DNA of 64,000 nucleotides, taken from Balanoglossus misakiensis (taxonomy: Eukaryota; Hemichordata). The translations under genes were made by a program, and so were the position numbers. The stretch lies in NCBI GenBank assembly GCA_040954595.2, contig CM082583.2, forward strand, positions 4,650,001-4,714,000, written 5' to 3'. The notes below the pieces were generated by a model. The model saw only the letters and a program-made list of their open reading frames with translations. It did not search any database and was not told the origin of the DNA. Positions within the stretch are counted from its first letter, which is position 1, and each line of letters opens with the position of its first letter. Positions 26,632 through 40,365 of the stretch are shown piece after piece.

Positions 26632-26935
26632 TTTTGAAAGTGGACAAAAAGCATTCACAATAGTCGCTTGACATATATACATATTTAGCTAGCTGCAATG
26701 ATAGTAGCGGGTGCTGCTAAGTTGAGTGGTGTGTTCGAACAGCTAATATTTAGATATTTAGCCTACTCCAGTTGAGTTCGAGCTTGGAAAAGAGTATTTG
26801 TTTACAGTGGGATACTGTAGTTGATATCGATTATGACTGTGTGAGTGCAGCCCGCACGTTCATCGATGAATTATAGTTGACTTTGTTCCTGCTTGCCTTC
26901 GGGGTCCCGGTTCCTGGAAAGACGCGCGGGGTCAA
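26632..26935 (-). repeat. Diverged duplicate of the PRDM6 3' end
   Basis: Blocks here recur in order at 27790-28025: AAGTGGACA-AAAAGCATTC, GTCGCTTGACAT, ATATACATATTTA, ACTCCAGT, CTTGGAAAAGAGT, and GCCTTCGGG-TCCCG. The last blocks of the other copy are the final codons and stop of PRDM6. This copy has no open frame, so it is a non-coding remnant of a local duplication. Confidence 0.7.
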
Positions 26936-27850
26936 AAAAGATCGACTGTTAACAAATTCTATATAACGCTCCTGCATCTGTCTGCTATATGCCTACTAGT
27001 CCAATGTTGCCGATACAAGGGCTCCCGGATTTAGGCGTAGATGGTCTAGGCTCAGGCTACTTCAAGGAAAAGCTAAACATGAAGACAGACCGTCGCACGA
27101 CCCCTCCCCCTGTAGCTCTTTAATAAAAGACAAAAATAGTAAATGAGATGAAATGTTCCGTTCCTTCGTTTTCACGAATCCAATGGGGAAACTGTAGAAC
27201 GCTTTTCACCGTAAACAGAACCAGGCCTAAGCTAGGTCTACCTATCGCCGTGGGCTACGGTTAATTGACAATAACTATCGTTTGACTGGCAAAAAAATTA
27301 GACCCCCTATAACAATGTAAAAGAGCATCCAAAGAGAAGTTTGCTGGTGGGTGATTATAGCTTCATAATGAGAGGCTCAGCTGCATATCCAAAAATAGGT
27401 TTCAAATGGCAAAAGGGGCCCTGCGGGAAACCCCGAACATTTGGCGCTTGGACATAAAAAAAAGCGAACGGAACTCTAAAAACTGTGTTGATGCATTTTA
27501 TTTGCAAATGTAAAAGCATTAATATTAAATCTCAAAGTGGAATGCGAATGTCTACAACAACAAATTGCACAACAATTCAAATCTTAAAACAATGGGGGAT
27601 TTCACCATGAAAAGTATAAATTAAACCACCGGAAGTTTTGGTCACATTCGCGTGCAAAGCGTTTTAATAAATAAGTTGCAAGTTTTATTTATTTGCGGTA
27701 AATGTAAAATAGAAGAGACAAAAAAAAGTTAATTCACCGTGCTTTTAAAACATGTAGTTTTAAATGAGTGAGAAAAGAATTTAAATAACAAGTTCAGTCA
27801 AAGTGGACAGAAAAGCATTCAAAATGGTCGCTTGACATAATATATACATA

Positions 27851-27856
27851 TTTATT
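27851..27856 (-). terminator. Candidate PRDM6 poly(A) signal
   Basis: TTTATT on the plus strand is AATAAA on the coding strand, about 120 bp after the PRDM6 stop. Confidence 0.4.
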
Positions 27857-27973
27857 ATTGAGTGACCTCTGAGTCACCCCCGGAAAAGTTACTCCAGTCC
27901 GATCTTGGAAAAGAGTGCTGTGGTTCATTGAGTCTCGGTTGCGACTCGGGCCGTCGTTCATTGAACGATGAAA

Positions 27974-30900
27974 TTAAATCTCAATGTGTTCATGTTCGCC
28001 TTCGGGCTCCCGTTCGCGTTCGTCGTCGCGTTCGTCTGCTGTGGGCCGATGTTGCACCTGTTCGTAGTCGTGCTGCAGTTGCGTCACATGTTGCTGTTTG
28101 TTGCTGGTATTTTCGTTGTTGTTGTTGTTGTTGTTGTTGACGCTCTTGCTGTTGTCGTTGCTGCCGTTGTTTTGGCGAGCGTGGTGGTGATCGTGCGATT
28201 GCCCACGGGGCGCGCATTCTCCAGGGGTGCGTTGGTGCCTGCTCAACTGGGAGGCTTGAGCGAAGCTTCGGTCGCACTTGTCACACCTACAGAAAGAACA
28301 TTAGCGAGAGTTTTAGTTAAAATTACATGCGCATTACATCACCATGTACAAACAAAACTAATATATTTTCAACCACCGTCTGCTCATGTACGGTAATAAG
28401 ACCCTTGTGTGAACTTTACGAGTATTCTTGCAACGTTTTCGCTTAATATTCCGACCACAGACAAAGTCTGTGTTTCGACATATAAAATAACGCATGTTAA
28501 ACCAATAGGCTAGACTCCACTAGTCGCTTGGTGATTTTTCGGTGTTTTTTTTGTCTTAATAAATAATTGCAATACTTTTTGCGTTCATGCTTGCCTTGAG
28601 CGTGTTTTGGTAGTGAGGTGAGTTTCGAATTAGGGACTGAGCTTGTGGTTTCGGGTAGCGTCGCTACGCGTTCCCTACACATAATGAAACCCATAGACAT
28701 AGAGCATGTTAAACCAATAGGCCTACCTGAAGGGTTTTTCGCCCGTATGTGTGCGTATGTGGTTGTTCAAGGTCGTCGCTCCGGCAAAGGCTCGGCCGCA
28801 GAATCCACATTTGAAGGGGCGTTCGTTGGAGTGGGTGACCACGTGGTTGCGTAACTCGGAAGCCTGTGTAGCAAAATGGCGACTGGGTTAAAATTCGGAG
28901 AATAGCTTATCCAGAGAAATACATTAAGATTGTAACCTTTTTATCACCATGTTTCAGTCCAAACTCATTGTTTTCTATGGTAAGGTTGGACCTCTATAGA
29001 GGGAACTGGGGGTGATAGGGCAGGAGCAAGTTAAACTAAACAAGTATACTGGTGGGAGGGGGAAAGATGATGGAAAGATGAACAGGAGCCAATCCAAGGA
29101 ACGGCATATTCTGTATCTCGGTATTTTACTAGATTCTACTGAGGCCGTACTATAGGGTTGACTTTTCTTTTGAATTTATTGTCCAACTTTACCTGTGAAA
29201 ATGACTGAGGGCAGTGTCCACACTGGTATGGTTTGTCGGGGTTCTTCGGACAGATGTGCATCTGCAGCATGATGCGTTGCGTGAAGGTCTTGAAGCACTG
29301 GCCGCACCGCCACATATTCCAGTCCAGCTGGTTCCCGGACGCGTGGCTGTTCGTCGCGGAGTGCGGCCCCATGGTGGGCTTGACGTTCATGACCGCGCTG
29401 TTCGGCGAGAGGCTGCTCTCCGACATGGGCGAGCAGGCGCCGTCCAAATTGCCGCCGCAGTCCATCTTGATGTCGAGCGCGCCGTCGTTGGTGTCCGCGC
29501 GCTCTCTTCGCGGGAAAAGCTTCTCCTGTGCGTTGCCGATGTACTGGCCAAGGATGGAGGGCATCGACCCCAGGTGCAGTTTCTTCGGGCTCTTCTCGTC
29601 GTAAGGAATACCTAGTATTGAACATACGTGTGTGTTGTTTATTTAAAAATAATATCTTACCTAGTATTGAATATACGTGTGTTTTATTTACAAAAAAATA
29701 TATCTTGGAAGACGCTCTTAAATAACACAGTTAATGATAGCCACAGCCATGGTATTAGGCCTATCGCACCGCAATGGCAGTCATGTACTCGATGAGAAAT
29801 TCTGAGGCGCCTCGAAATATACTTTCGAACCGTGGTTTGTTTTGCTTCTTTTATAATGCATTTTCGACTGTTCGCATGCACACATCGCTTTGTAAGAACA
29901 ACGAAGAAAATCTTACCATCTTTATCCTTCATCTTCAGTGAAATTGGAATACCCATAAATTGTGCATAGCGGTCGTCATACCAAACAAGCATTTCCGTTC
30001 CCTTGTTAATTTCGCGGCACACTCTGAAAAGAGACACACATTGAAATTAATTTAAAATCCAGCATTGCCTGTGCATTGGCTGCAAACTGTTTTGCATTAT
30101 GGTTATGGCTAGGCCGTAATTACAATGAATAGTAACAGTACCCATAGGCCTACCGTTGCTGGTACTGTCGAGCATTGCACTCAAGTCACGCGTACTAAGT
30201 ATAATTTTACATACACATTTTTCCGATTCCCAATTTCAACAATTATCTATAATATTCTCGGCACGAACCCCCCCCCCCCCCCCCCCCCCGCCGACAGAAT
30301 ATCTACCGTGACTGCGATAAATATGTTAGGGCGACCCAGTGGAAAAAAAACACCCTTCCCTGTAAGACAGTTGGCTGGTCGTGTAAGTCATGTTTCTTCG
30401 TTTTGCCAAAATAGTGTACCAGCTTATGCCATGATGAATAATTGCACGAGTTCTGGCTCATCATTATTATACTGTGTTTCCTCCATTCCATTCTTCTCAG
30501 CGCATTCATATTACCATGGTTACCCTTCTAGAGTAACCAGTGCCTTTACGCAACAAAATTAAAACTGCTCTCGTCACCCGCCCGCGATCACCGGGCAGTC
30601 GGGTGATAAATCAAAGGGACTGCAGTCTGCGGCAAATTGCGCCCAATTCCGGCCGGGCGTCAAATACATTCCAGCTTCAGTGAACAAGCACATACCCTCA
30701 AAAGATCAACGTTATAATGACACTATTTCAGCGGCTGGTGTCTGAAGACATAGCTGGTCACCGCGAACTGATTAAAATGCCAATGTGACAATTACTTCAA
30801 AAGTGGACAACACAGCGGGCACATAGACATCTGTCTTAGTGCAGAAAACAGTTCAAAAACTCATTGTCGGAAAACAAAAGGGACGGCTTGGTTTTTGTCT

Positions 30901-33578
30901 CGTCTTTATTACGTTGCTTTGTCTTCTTCATAGACGAGGAAACTGATGGCGTTACTGGCAACCCGTGCCTCCAAGCCGAGTCAAGTCACGTCACGTCAGC
31001 GCGTCTTTAACCTTTTTTTTCAAAAAAATAAAGTACTATTGTTGACGTTAATCCGGATTTACAACCAGCGTTAAAACATCTTTAGTCTTGGATGTGTACA
31101 AACAGCCCGGTTGTACGCTTTAATTATAGCATGTCTGGCTCGCTTTCGCTGTTTCTTATATACTCTATTCAATCGTCGTTGGTAGCTTTGCATCCTCGGG
31201 TTGTTACGACTGGCACACTTCGCTTACCACATGACATATTACGGCTCATTTTACTTTCTCGACAATTCTCTAGTCCCGATTCAGACACACATCGCAGAAT
31301 TATAGCGGACAAGCAGTGGATTTTCGTTTCCCAAAAGATTTAAACAGAATACCACTTTCTAACATGCGGCATTCCATGATCCAGAAAAGTACTAGACGTT
31401 TTCACCGGGAGAGACTTTTTCAACCAGCGCACATGCTGGGCAGCTGACGCAAGATCAATGCGCAGTGCGACACATAATTGACGGGCGTACTCAACACGGG
31501 GGATTAGCGGAAAACTGTTGCCCAACATAATATGATTCAGATTACACGCTGAGGGGGCTATTAATTTTCTTTCAGGCTGAAATTGGCAACTCGGGTGATT
31601 GAGAGCCATATTTGTCTGACCGTTCGACCTGCTAATACCCGGGAATCGCCAAAGCAGTAAACTTTATAAACATAAATTTCTTTTAAATGGGCGGACTGCT
31701 TTGAAAAATTGTTGGTTTATCGGCGAAACGTGCGGATAATGACAGGGCAATCGCTCTGCGTTGTGTTTTATGTACGCCATACAGGAAATACCACCTGTTC
31801 AGGCCTGCGTCTTAAGTTTTCACATAAAACTCCACTTGTTTTAAGTGTCCAGTCGTATAGAGGCGAGAAAATATGCCCGGGACGTCAAGGAACGAGTTTT
31901 TTCCTCTTCATCATCGCCGGAACGATCGCCATTTTCTTTTTATGCCGTCTGAGTTCTCATGAAAATATATCGAATAAAACAACCAAATGATCACAGAAGT
32001 CATTAAACCCTGCGGATAACCCGACTCCCAACGATGGCGGCGAAATTCACATCAAAGGACACAGCGTGCAGTCTTTTATTTATTTTGCAATTTTGTTTTC
32101 TGTTTTCCGACAGCTACGCGGACTGGCATGGGATTTCAACTTTTCCGCATCACCATCATGTCCAAATTTTATCGTCATCACTGAGATATTTATATATACA
32201 GATTATCGACATATACATGTATATACACCTACGCCAATTGCCCTCATACCCACTGATTTAATAACATACACGTCCGTGTTCTAACTCATCCTCTGTTTTG
32301 GCGTAGCCTCTACATTTTTTTTCTTTCAAACTGTCCGATACTTGTTTACTGTGGCTGGAAACCTCGCTCTTCATCCAGACTGAAACGCCCCCAGTGGCCC
32401 GTACGTTTATAAGCCCCCCCCCCCCCTTTCCATCTTTTTACGTTGTTTACCGGCGTATGAATAGAAAATCATACAGAAAACACAAATGGATGGTAAAGAG
32501 CTACCCACGAGAGTATGGTGCACATACTGTAAAGCGGGAAAATTTCTCGAACGATAAATTTTCCGAACTATGCGAGAGCGAAAATAAAAAGTCACGTAAA
32601 ATGTCTTTCTGAGATCATGATGCAGTGAAATACGAGAACGCGAAAATTAATCGTCCCGTAACAGTTGCCTCTTTTGATATCGCAAAAATTCCATTTTTGC
32701 GAAAATTTCCCGGTTTGCAGCATTGACTCCGTGTTAAAGTGTTCTGCTACTCCCATACCAGCATGCAGCACAAGTCATGATGAAGGATTGTCTAATAATA
32801 GCTCGGTTAAGGGGATCAGTCAAATAGCATTTAACCCAGAAAAGTAACAAAGCCACTAAGGTCCAATTTTTTTTATCCCATAATCTGTTTTTTTTTTCCA
32901 AGTTGAAAACGCACTAAATCGCGGGTGGCAATCTATATATAGGCCTCTACAGCCACAGCGACTGATGGATAAACCGCATAAATTTGCGCTTTTAAACAAA
33001 ACCGTCGAGGTGGCGCGAGTTGTGTGGAAAACCCAAACTTCATCATTACACTAAACATTTAATTGATTTGTTTCAGTACCTGTAGTAAATTTCCCCTCTG
33101 AACTGCACCACACAGAGGTTCTGTTCCCGTCGACTTCGCGCACATCTTATGTACCGCATCCAGTTGTCCTTTTTCTCGACAGCTCCGTTGACAAAATTCT
33201 CGATTTCGCCTTGTTCATTATAAATCTACACATTGACAAATCAGAACATGGCGGATTATTATTTTTTTCAAAATGGCAAAGGTTTATGATACTCTAAAAA
33301 TTCGAAGAGAGGCAAAAGATGGATAGATACATACATAGATACATACATAGATGCATAGATACATACATAGATACATACATAGATACATACATAGATACAT
33401 ACATAGATACATACATACATACATACATACATACATACATACATACATACATACATACATACATACATACATACATACATACATACATACATACATACAT
33501 GTACATACATACATACATACATACATACATACATACATACACAGACATACATACATTTAAATTTGTCTATTTATAGAT

Positions 33579-33621
<43 letters not shown>

Positions 33622-36019
33622 TTGTTTGTTTGTTTGTTTGTTTATTTGTTTATGCAAATATTTCCGTGTTATTGTGGTCTCAAGAAATAGTCTGAGCTTG
33701 AAGCCAACTTACCTCCCACAGATGATCAGTGTTCGCTAGGGTTTTGTACTCTTCGATTGACACTTTCTCTCCTTCAAAGGGGCCGAGCCAGGTGCCAACT
33801 GGAATTCTTTGTTTTGCGCATATTCCGTAGGTAGCGCCTGGCAAACAGCTTACGCACACGGACAGCTCTTCGGGCAGATGTGAGAGAATTTGAGGAGTGT
33901 GCGCATGCGTCAGGTGGCCGCCGCCTTGATTGCCGTTGACGAGCTTCCGGAGAGAGTGAAGCGGTCCGTGCATCGGGCATTCGCCCATGTGGCTCTCCTT
34001 ACACAGATCACACCCTGTGATTCGCGAAAATAAAGTAAAAACGAGCCGGTTTAAAAATAATTCAGTTTTTATAATTTCTGAGGGTTATTAGCATATGAAC
34101 AAAACCCATATTGAAAACAATAATAATCACCTTAATATAGATACCCGCCCAGCGGTTTTGCTGGTTGTCTAGAATTGTCGAGAACACAAACGGACATCAG
34201 TAGAAATAAATAGAAAAATACTCTGTGTAGGACATGAACTGTTCGGCGTTATTCACTCTGAGCAAAAAAGGACCGATTGAAAAATGTAAAAATAAAGCCT
34301 TTCTGTGATGCGAAGCAGCATCAAATTAATGATTAACAATATTATATTCACCAGTTCTGTAAACAAGTTTTTAAAAATAAAAAAAACACCGATTCACATG
34401 ATTTTTCTTGGCAATGCTCAACGTTGCATTCGCTAGTAAAACAATCAGCGATTCAAAAGTAGGCAACGCGTGTTTTTGATTTTAAGTCAGGGTGGTTTGA
34501 TTTCGCGATGTCGCTATCCAGGCTGTGGCCGATGGTTGGTCAACGACATATTTCTGTCAGCGGAAGCTTTTCAGTTCGACGTAGTAAGCGTCAGGACTTA
34601 GTCTGTTTTAAAAACCACAACATATCATGCAATCTCATGGAACCGTTCCTTCTACGTTGCTCAATTTTTTTCTGTTTTCGATAAATTCGCTGAATTTTGA
34701 GACAAATAAAATCTCTCTCCCTGTTACCCATCATGCATCATCAGTGACTGGAGAGCGTGCGTCTGGTCGGTGCACTGTTTTAGTCGAATTTCACATGTAC
34801 AGTATACAAAAATGCCACCATGGTCTAACACGTTTCGAAGTAGGTATACACCCACTGTTGACATAATTGTGGTTCGAAACGTTCCGCCCTCATCCCCCTG
34901 TTCCCATAATCATTTACGTTCAGAGCGCACCATCATGTTTATTAATTTATGACATTTCGCGCTATGTATACAGACGATATCGTCCTACCATCTTCCACGG
35001 CAAAACTGGTGACAATGCACGATGTTTGCGCGTCAACAACGCATCATGTTCACTGAGTTCGAAAGTAGGCAGACGTTTACTTTAAAAACATCTGTCGGGG
35101 CGAAAGTTAATTTTATCCCCCAAAGAAAAGAGGAGGCATGTGCCCACTGCTGAATTCCCGGAACATATACTACCTGCAACACGGAACAATTGCTAGTCAT
35201 AAGGGGTAAATTAAATTTTCCGATAAGTATCTCAAATTTAACGGATTGTTGGTTTTGAGTGAAATTTAGAGTCTTTAAGTTACACCCCTTTATAGAGAGT
35301 TCGACAGTGCGTCAGTTCCGCTGGTTCAGCCTGGACTGCAGGTCCTGTTGTCCTGTATGTCCATGACTGGTCCTTTTTGAAATAAAGTCATCGGCGTCGA
35401 AATCTATACTCTACACGTGTTTCCCACCGCGTCTCATCACATCAACCGACGCCCCGACCAGACTCTACGAATGTGTCCCGCCATAAATAGAGACATGACA
35501 AAACGATCGGAAAGCCTACCCAGGCTGAAATTTTCGCGCCAACGGTCGCGTTTCTTTTTCTTTCGGCGATCCAATATAAGACAAGGAAACACTCCAAACT
35601 CCGACAACGACACAAACATCCTATTATTTACAATTTCCTTCATAATTTCAGCCATGAAACGATCTCGAACTTCATTAGCTGGACGTTTGCGGGTGCTGAA
35701 CGGTCTGCGGCAAAGTGGGCCATGTCATTTACCGAGCGGAAGGGTGTTCCGCGCTATGTATGTAGTCTGTCTTTTAGCCGGTGCTGCAAAGGCCTCGTGT
35801 CGCAAAGTATTCGTTTGTGAAACTTTGGTTTTGGGACCAAATCTGCAGCTGTGTCACTGATGGCATTTTTTATGGATCGATATAGTCACTGATGAATTCT
35901 TTTTATCGATCGATATATTTAAATGGTAGACTTTGTCTATATAGTTCACGCGGGGAGATACCCAACTTGTGAAGAGAAAGACCAAATTTGTCAGAACTGT
36001 CGACATCATCATCAAACCT

Positions 36020-36111
<92 letters not shown>

Positions 36112-36428
36112 CATACAGTACCTACATTCGTTAGCCCCTATATAAAGAATCGTTCAAAATGTATTTACTCACACGACTCGCCAGAGTCCGTCACATCTTC
36201 GTGGGCAACTTTGGACGGCAGCATGGTCGGCCTCATTTTGGTGTAGCCGTACAAACAGTGGTACAAGTCTTCATAAGAGAACGATGTTACGTAGACGTTG
36301 TTGTTCGTCTGATATTTCCCTTTCACGTGGGCGCCGAAATACAATTGCCGTGTGTCGATATTTTGGTAAGGGTGGGTCGTAGCATGCGTGGTAGCTCCCC
36401 CTTCGGCCGCAACTCGTTGGAATGCCAT
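27974..36428 (-). CDS. PRDM6: PRDM6-type PR/SET and zinc-finger transcriptional regulator
   Basis: Nuclear chromatin regulator; vertebrate PRDM6 is a repressor in smooth-muscle and cardiovascular development with reported histone methyltransferase activity. Seven exons: 36428-36173, 34014-33713, 33225-33080, 30023-29917, 29611-29193, 28863-28727 and 28286-27974, together exactly 560 codons (559 residues; human about 595). Order: a short N-terminus with [14 protein letters not shown]; zinc knuckle [20 protein letters not shown] (about 87-106); PR/SET domain (about 130-265) with [30 protein letters not shown] and [17 protein letters not shown]; then fingers [63 protein letters not shown] and a last C2HC-like [21 protein letters not shown] polar tail with an Asn run follows. 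The finger and knuckle sequences are diagnostic of PRDM6. The N-terminus is shorter than in mammals and a further 5' exon is possible; an in-frame TGA lies just upstream of the chosen ATG. Confidence 0.93.
28108..28139 (-). repeat. Coding trinucleotide repeat (poly-Asn) in PRDM6 last exon
   Basis: About ten GTT units on the plus strand read AAC on the coding strand and give an eight-Asn run in the C-terminal tail, after the last zinc finger. It is a likely length polymorphism. Confidence 0.85.
30268..30290. repeat. Poly(C) tract in a PRDM6 intron
   Basis: More than 20 consecutive C. Similar G/C homopolymers occur near 808-823, 6400-6415, 20605-20621, 23397-23410, 41310-41318 and 63320-63335. 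Confidence 0.9.
32525..32722. mobile_element. MITE family E, copy 3
   Basis: Starts TACTGTAAAGCGGGAAAATT, ends GCGAAAATTTCCCGGTTTGCA, and shares the internal GATGCAGTGAAATACGAGAA and ACAGTTGCCTCTTTTGATAT blocks with the 17289 copy. It lies in the PRDM6 intron between exons 3 and 4. Confidence 0.8.
33319..33645. repeat. (ACAT)n, (TTTA)n and (TTTG)n compound microsatellite
   Basis: GATACATACATA repeats pass into about 35 ACAT units, then TTTA and TTTG units. It lies in the PRDM6 intron between the zinc-knuckle exon and the next SET exon. The Met-Tyr-Val-Cys open frames read from it are artefacts. Confidence 0.95.
36021..36106. repeat. (CT)n(CA)n dinucleotide microsatellite
   Basis: About 30 CT units run directly into about 13 CA units, just beyond the donor of the first PRDM6 exon. 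Confidence 0.95.
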
Positions 36429-39400
36429 AGCTTCTGGTCAAGCCTGTATTTTCTGCCTGTAAACACTGGGAAAGGAGAGACAAATGATTATGGAAGCCGA
36501 ACAAAGACGAAAGCATTGCATGCATTGCCTGTTTACATCCATGCTAAAAAATCTCTGCCCCTCTGCCTGTGTCTCTATATCTGCCTCAGTGCCTCTGTCT
36601 GCCTGTGACTCCGACTGTCTCTGTTTCTGATTGTTCTCTTTCCTCGCCCCCTCCCCCCCTCTCTCTCCCTCCCTCACTCTCTCCCTCTCTCTCTTGTTCA
36701 ACGTACCTACTTATCACCGACCGTGCGCGAGTTTGTTCTGCGATCGACTGGCACAGCCCCATATTTTTCACCGAAATTATTACCCGGAAAACACGTTGGC
36801 CGCTGCCGGATACTTGATTCCCAGAGGGGTCATCACAGCAGCGATACGGGGTCGCCATCGTGACACCGACCTTTCGTATTACCGCAGTTGGCCAGATCTC
36901 TAAAGCAACTCTTGCACGTGCATGGGGCATGGTTGACTGACTGACACAAACCCACACTCTCCGCGCCTTTAGTTGCCTGCCTCTCGCTCTCAGCAGGTTC
37001 CGTCATGATTGCAGTAACTTTGCCAGCAATTGTTTCAGAAATCCGAAGCGCAATACGTCGACTGGTTTCAACTTTCACACAGCACGTCGTGGTTTCCCGT
37101 CAAAAAGTCACGGCGTTTAAATGATTGAATGTGAAAATCCTTCGCTACACCAAGACGCGAGTGATTTATCCTCACCGAATGTGAATTGGTCACCAGGCCA
37201 TAACTTTCGTTGATTTATAGCCCGCAACAGACGAGCACGCTTTGGGCATCAATCACAATTTACGTGTCGTCCCTAAAGTTTTTGTTTCAATGTATTAAAT
37301 CATGTGGTTGTTTTTACAAATTTGTTATTGTTCAACACATACTTTGTTGTCATAACTACGTATTTGTATGAGCGCTCGGAATATTCTCCGCATAACACGC
37401 AAGCGCTGTTGGGCGGAGACAGAAGCTCGGCCGCCATCTTGCCTGCTGGTGCCAGTGTACTAATAATCACCGAGAATCTGACTTTCTCAGAGCTTGGGCT
37501 GGTCTCTTATAAGGAGTGAGCAACTCGCACAAGCATGTTTTTTTTGTATTGAAAAGGGTTCTTTTATTCATAACATAATTTATGCGCGTAACGGTCTCCT
37601 TTTTGCACAACTATACTGGTGGTGATGTTCCCGACCCAAGCAACAGATGTGCAAACCTACGAACATACACGGTCAGCCTGAGCAGCGGGCGTCCAACAAA
37701 AAGGTCTCGTAAATTTTAATATGAAGAAACACCTGCGAGGCCGCTTGGCTCCGGTCGAACCACCAAAACCTTCCAGGACACGCCGTGTTTGAAAATGTTT
37801 CTCTTGGCGGCAAGAGTAGACTGAGCCGATTAGACTCGCGATCTGATTTCACCTTCGAACAACAATCTTGCGTTACGGCTGAAGGTACGGTGAATTTCTG
37901 GGGGTTCGGACTGATGTAATCATTTTATAATTGAAAAAAAAGACGCACAAAGCTTGGCCCGCATGGATTACTCGCAGTGCCCAAGACAAATAAAGGTAAC
38001 AGCAGTATTGTTAAAGGTCTCGCAACCAGCGACTGAGAGAGATGGCACTAACGCGGACGAACGCAGTCACGACGAACGACGCGTTTGGAAGTGTGAGTAA
38101 GTTTTGTTTGGGTGTACATGTTTGTGATTTTGAAGGTTTAAGTGTGATCCATGTAAAGAGAGGTCAGCTAGGACCTTATCGCGGGGCTGAATGCAAAAGG
38201 CGTGCACACGCCGGCGACAGCGATATTAACCAAGAGACAAAAGAGGGAGTTTCTCGTCCGAGAGACGAACTTTAAGAATGAAAGAAAGTCCCGTGTTTGT
38301 TTAGATACGATGTTATGGATGGGGAGAACAAGTTGTGCGCGTTATAACAGTGAAAGAAGTGGAGCGTCGCCGTACGCGTCAGTCGTTTAATTGTGTTACT
38401 TGTTAACCAGTGCCACCACAAAAGAACGGGGTTCCCACAGCGGGTGGAACAAGCTGAATATATTGCAACCTAAAAATATGTTAACAGCCGGCACGTGCGC
38501 CGGCGATCGTTACAATTAAGAGCAGTCCGGCTTGGGCTGTGTCGGCATGTTACCGACCCAATAAGATGATTTTGCGACATTTTCTGGTGGTGCGTCAATA
38601 TTATACGATTCCACTACGACTTGTTTGGTTTTTGTACTGTTTTGCTGTTGTACTATAGCTTTGGTCAGAAATGGGGTGTAGCCTAAATTAGTGTTTTGAA
38701 GCGTCTCTTTGCAAAGTACAGAGGAAGTAATTGACTGTTTTGAGTAGCAAATATGCGTCCGGTGGTCTTTCTCAGCGAGTAGTAGGAAATACCCGACCTG
38801 CATTTGATATTTTAATTTCTAACTCGGTCCGTATAACGATTTAGTCGATGATTTCGAGAACGGGCTGGGGCAAAAATAGCTTTCAATTAGTAAACCATCT
38901 TGCGGCGAATATCAGAATCGCGACACAGAAACATGTTTCGCTTATCTGAGTCCGTGGCTGAGGATGAACATTTTAGGTGAATTGTAAAAGAAAGTTTAAC
39001 GCGATGGTTTTGAATCGGCGCTATATACAATGGGCCACCACCCCATCCCACCCCACCCAATAGCACCTACCCACCCGATGGTCCTGTAAACACGAATGAG
39101 ATTCTTGTCCCGGGGTCAGTACAGTTACTATAGTAAGCGGGAAATCGTACCGAAGTAGTAATTGCGGAGATAAAGTTTCCAGACTTGCGTGTGTTGACGA
39201 ACACAAAAGTGACACCAACGGTACCGTGTTTGACTAATTGCTGTATTAGAACCCACGATGTGAGAAAAAACATCAACAACAAAAACATTTAGCAAGAAAG
39301 CAACGTACCTCTGTGTTTGCCTATATGCTCACCGCAGCAAATTGTCCCGGTGTTGCAGTCACAGCGAGTACTTCTCGAATACTGAAGTCGACCTGCCGCT

Positions 39401-39610
39401 GGCTTGACAATTTAAGCTCTCACCTGATAAAAAAAAGCTAAAAATATACTCTTTCAGAGAGAAAGGCAGCGCTGTCTTTAAGGTTATAGATAATGGTACT
39501 CCCCTCGTTAGTACAATGCCACATGATGAGTGATTAATAGTACTGTTCATACCAGCAACTTGATTTGATATGAAAGCGAGGCTGCCGAACTAAATACAAT
39601 TAGTATGCCA

Positions 39611-40365
39611 GTTTGCTTTGCGGACAGAAGTGGTCAGTCCCCTATGATTTAAGGTGGAAAAAACCCCGAATTCAAAGGGTGACCTTTTGTCGGCGTTACG
39701 CGAACGGTCAACAAACAAAGGCGTGTTTATGTTCAAAGAACTTTCGAACCACCAAGCGGTTTACACTTTTTAATTGCCGCTATTGTTTTTGACGCGATCA
39801 TCATTATCACACTGAGTGTCAGTATTACTGTATGTCCTAGCCGACGCGCGCCTTTTAATGTGCGTGTCGTGTTTTATGTGAGTTTGGGAACGAGGAATTG
39901 ACAGACAAACAGACAGATATATAGATGGATGGATGGATGGATGGATGGAGACCGTAAGACAAACTAGCGGGTGGATCGGTAACACACTCGGACAGACAAT
40001 AGCCACTTGCTTTGGCGGGCCGAAATGGTCAGTCCCCTATGATTTAAGGAGAAAATGTCCGAATTCAATGGCGGACCCTTTATCGGCGTCACAGGAACGG
40101 TTATTAAACAAAGGCTTGTTTATTTTCAAAGAACTTCCGAACCACCAAACGGTTTACACATATTAATTGTCGCTTTATTTTGAACTCTATCATCATCACA
40201 CTTTACTGTATGTCCTTACCGACGCGTGACTTTCATGTGAGTATTGTTTTGTGAGTTTGAGAGGAAGAAGCATAGATAGACAGACAGACAGAACGACAGA
40301 ACGACGGACGGATGGATAGATGGGTGGATGGATGGATGGATGGATAGATGGATGGATGGATGGAT
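39611..40365. repeat. Two-copy tandem duplication, each ending in a (GGAT)n run
   Basis: Unit 1 (39611-39950) and unit 2 (40006-40365) share GGTCAGTCCCCTATGATTTA, TTCAAAGAACTT and CGAACCACCAA-CGGTTTACAC, then ACTGTATGTCCT and finally a GATGGATGG microsatellite. Unit length is about 350-395 bp. No open frame is conserved between the two units. Confidence 0.85.

Larger units (their letters stand above)
25931..27973. other. Intergenic DNA between the unidentified gene and PRDM6
   Basis: Contains no supported gene. It includes the promoter side of the unidentified minus-strand gene (just above 25930) and, at 26632-26935, a diverged copy of the sequence around the PRDM6 3' end. ORFs here lack splice-compatible partners. 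Confidence 0.65.

Noticed and set aside
33268-33576. Met-Tyr-Val-Cys and Tyr-Ile-His-Thr frames
   Set aside because: Translations of an (ACAT)n microsatellite on both strands.
35417-35860. 147-residue plus-strand frame
   Set aside because: No recognisable motif, lies within the first PRDM6 intron, and has no splice partners.
36586-36957. Minus-strand frame just 5' of the first PRDM6 exon
   Set aside because: Considered as an earlier PRDM6 exon, but it ends in a Glu/Arg microsatellite translation and shows no similarity to the PRDM6 N-terminus.
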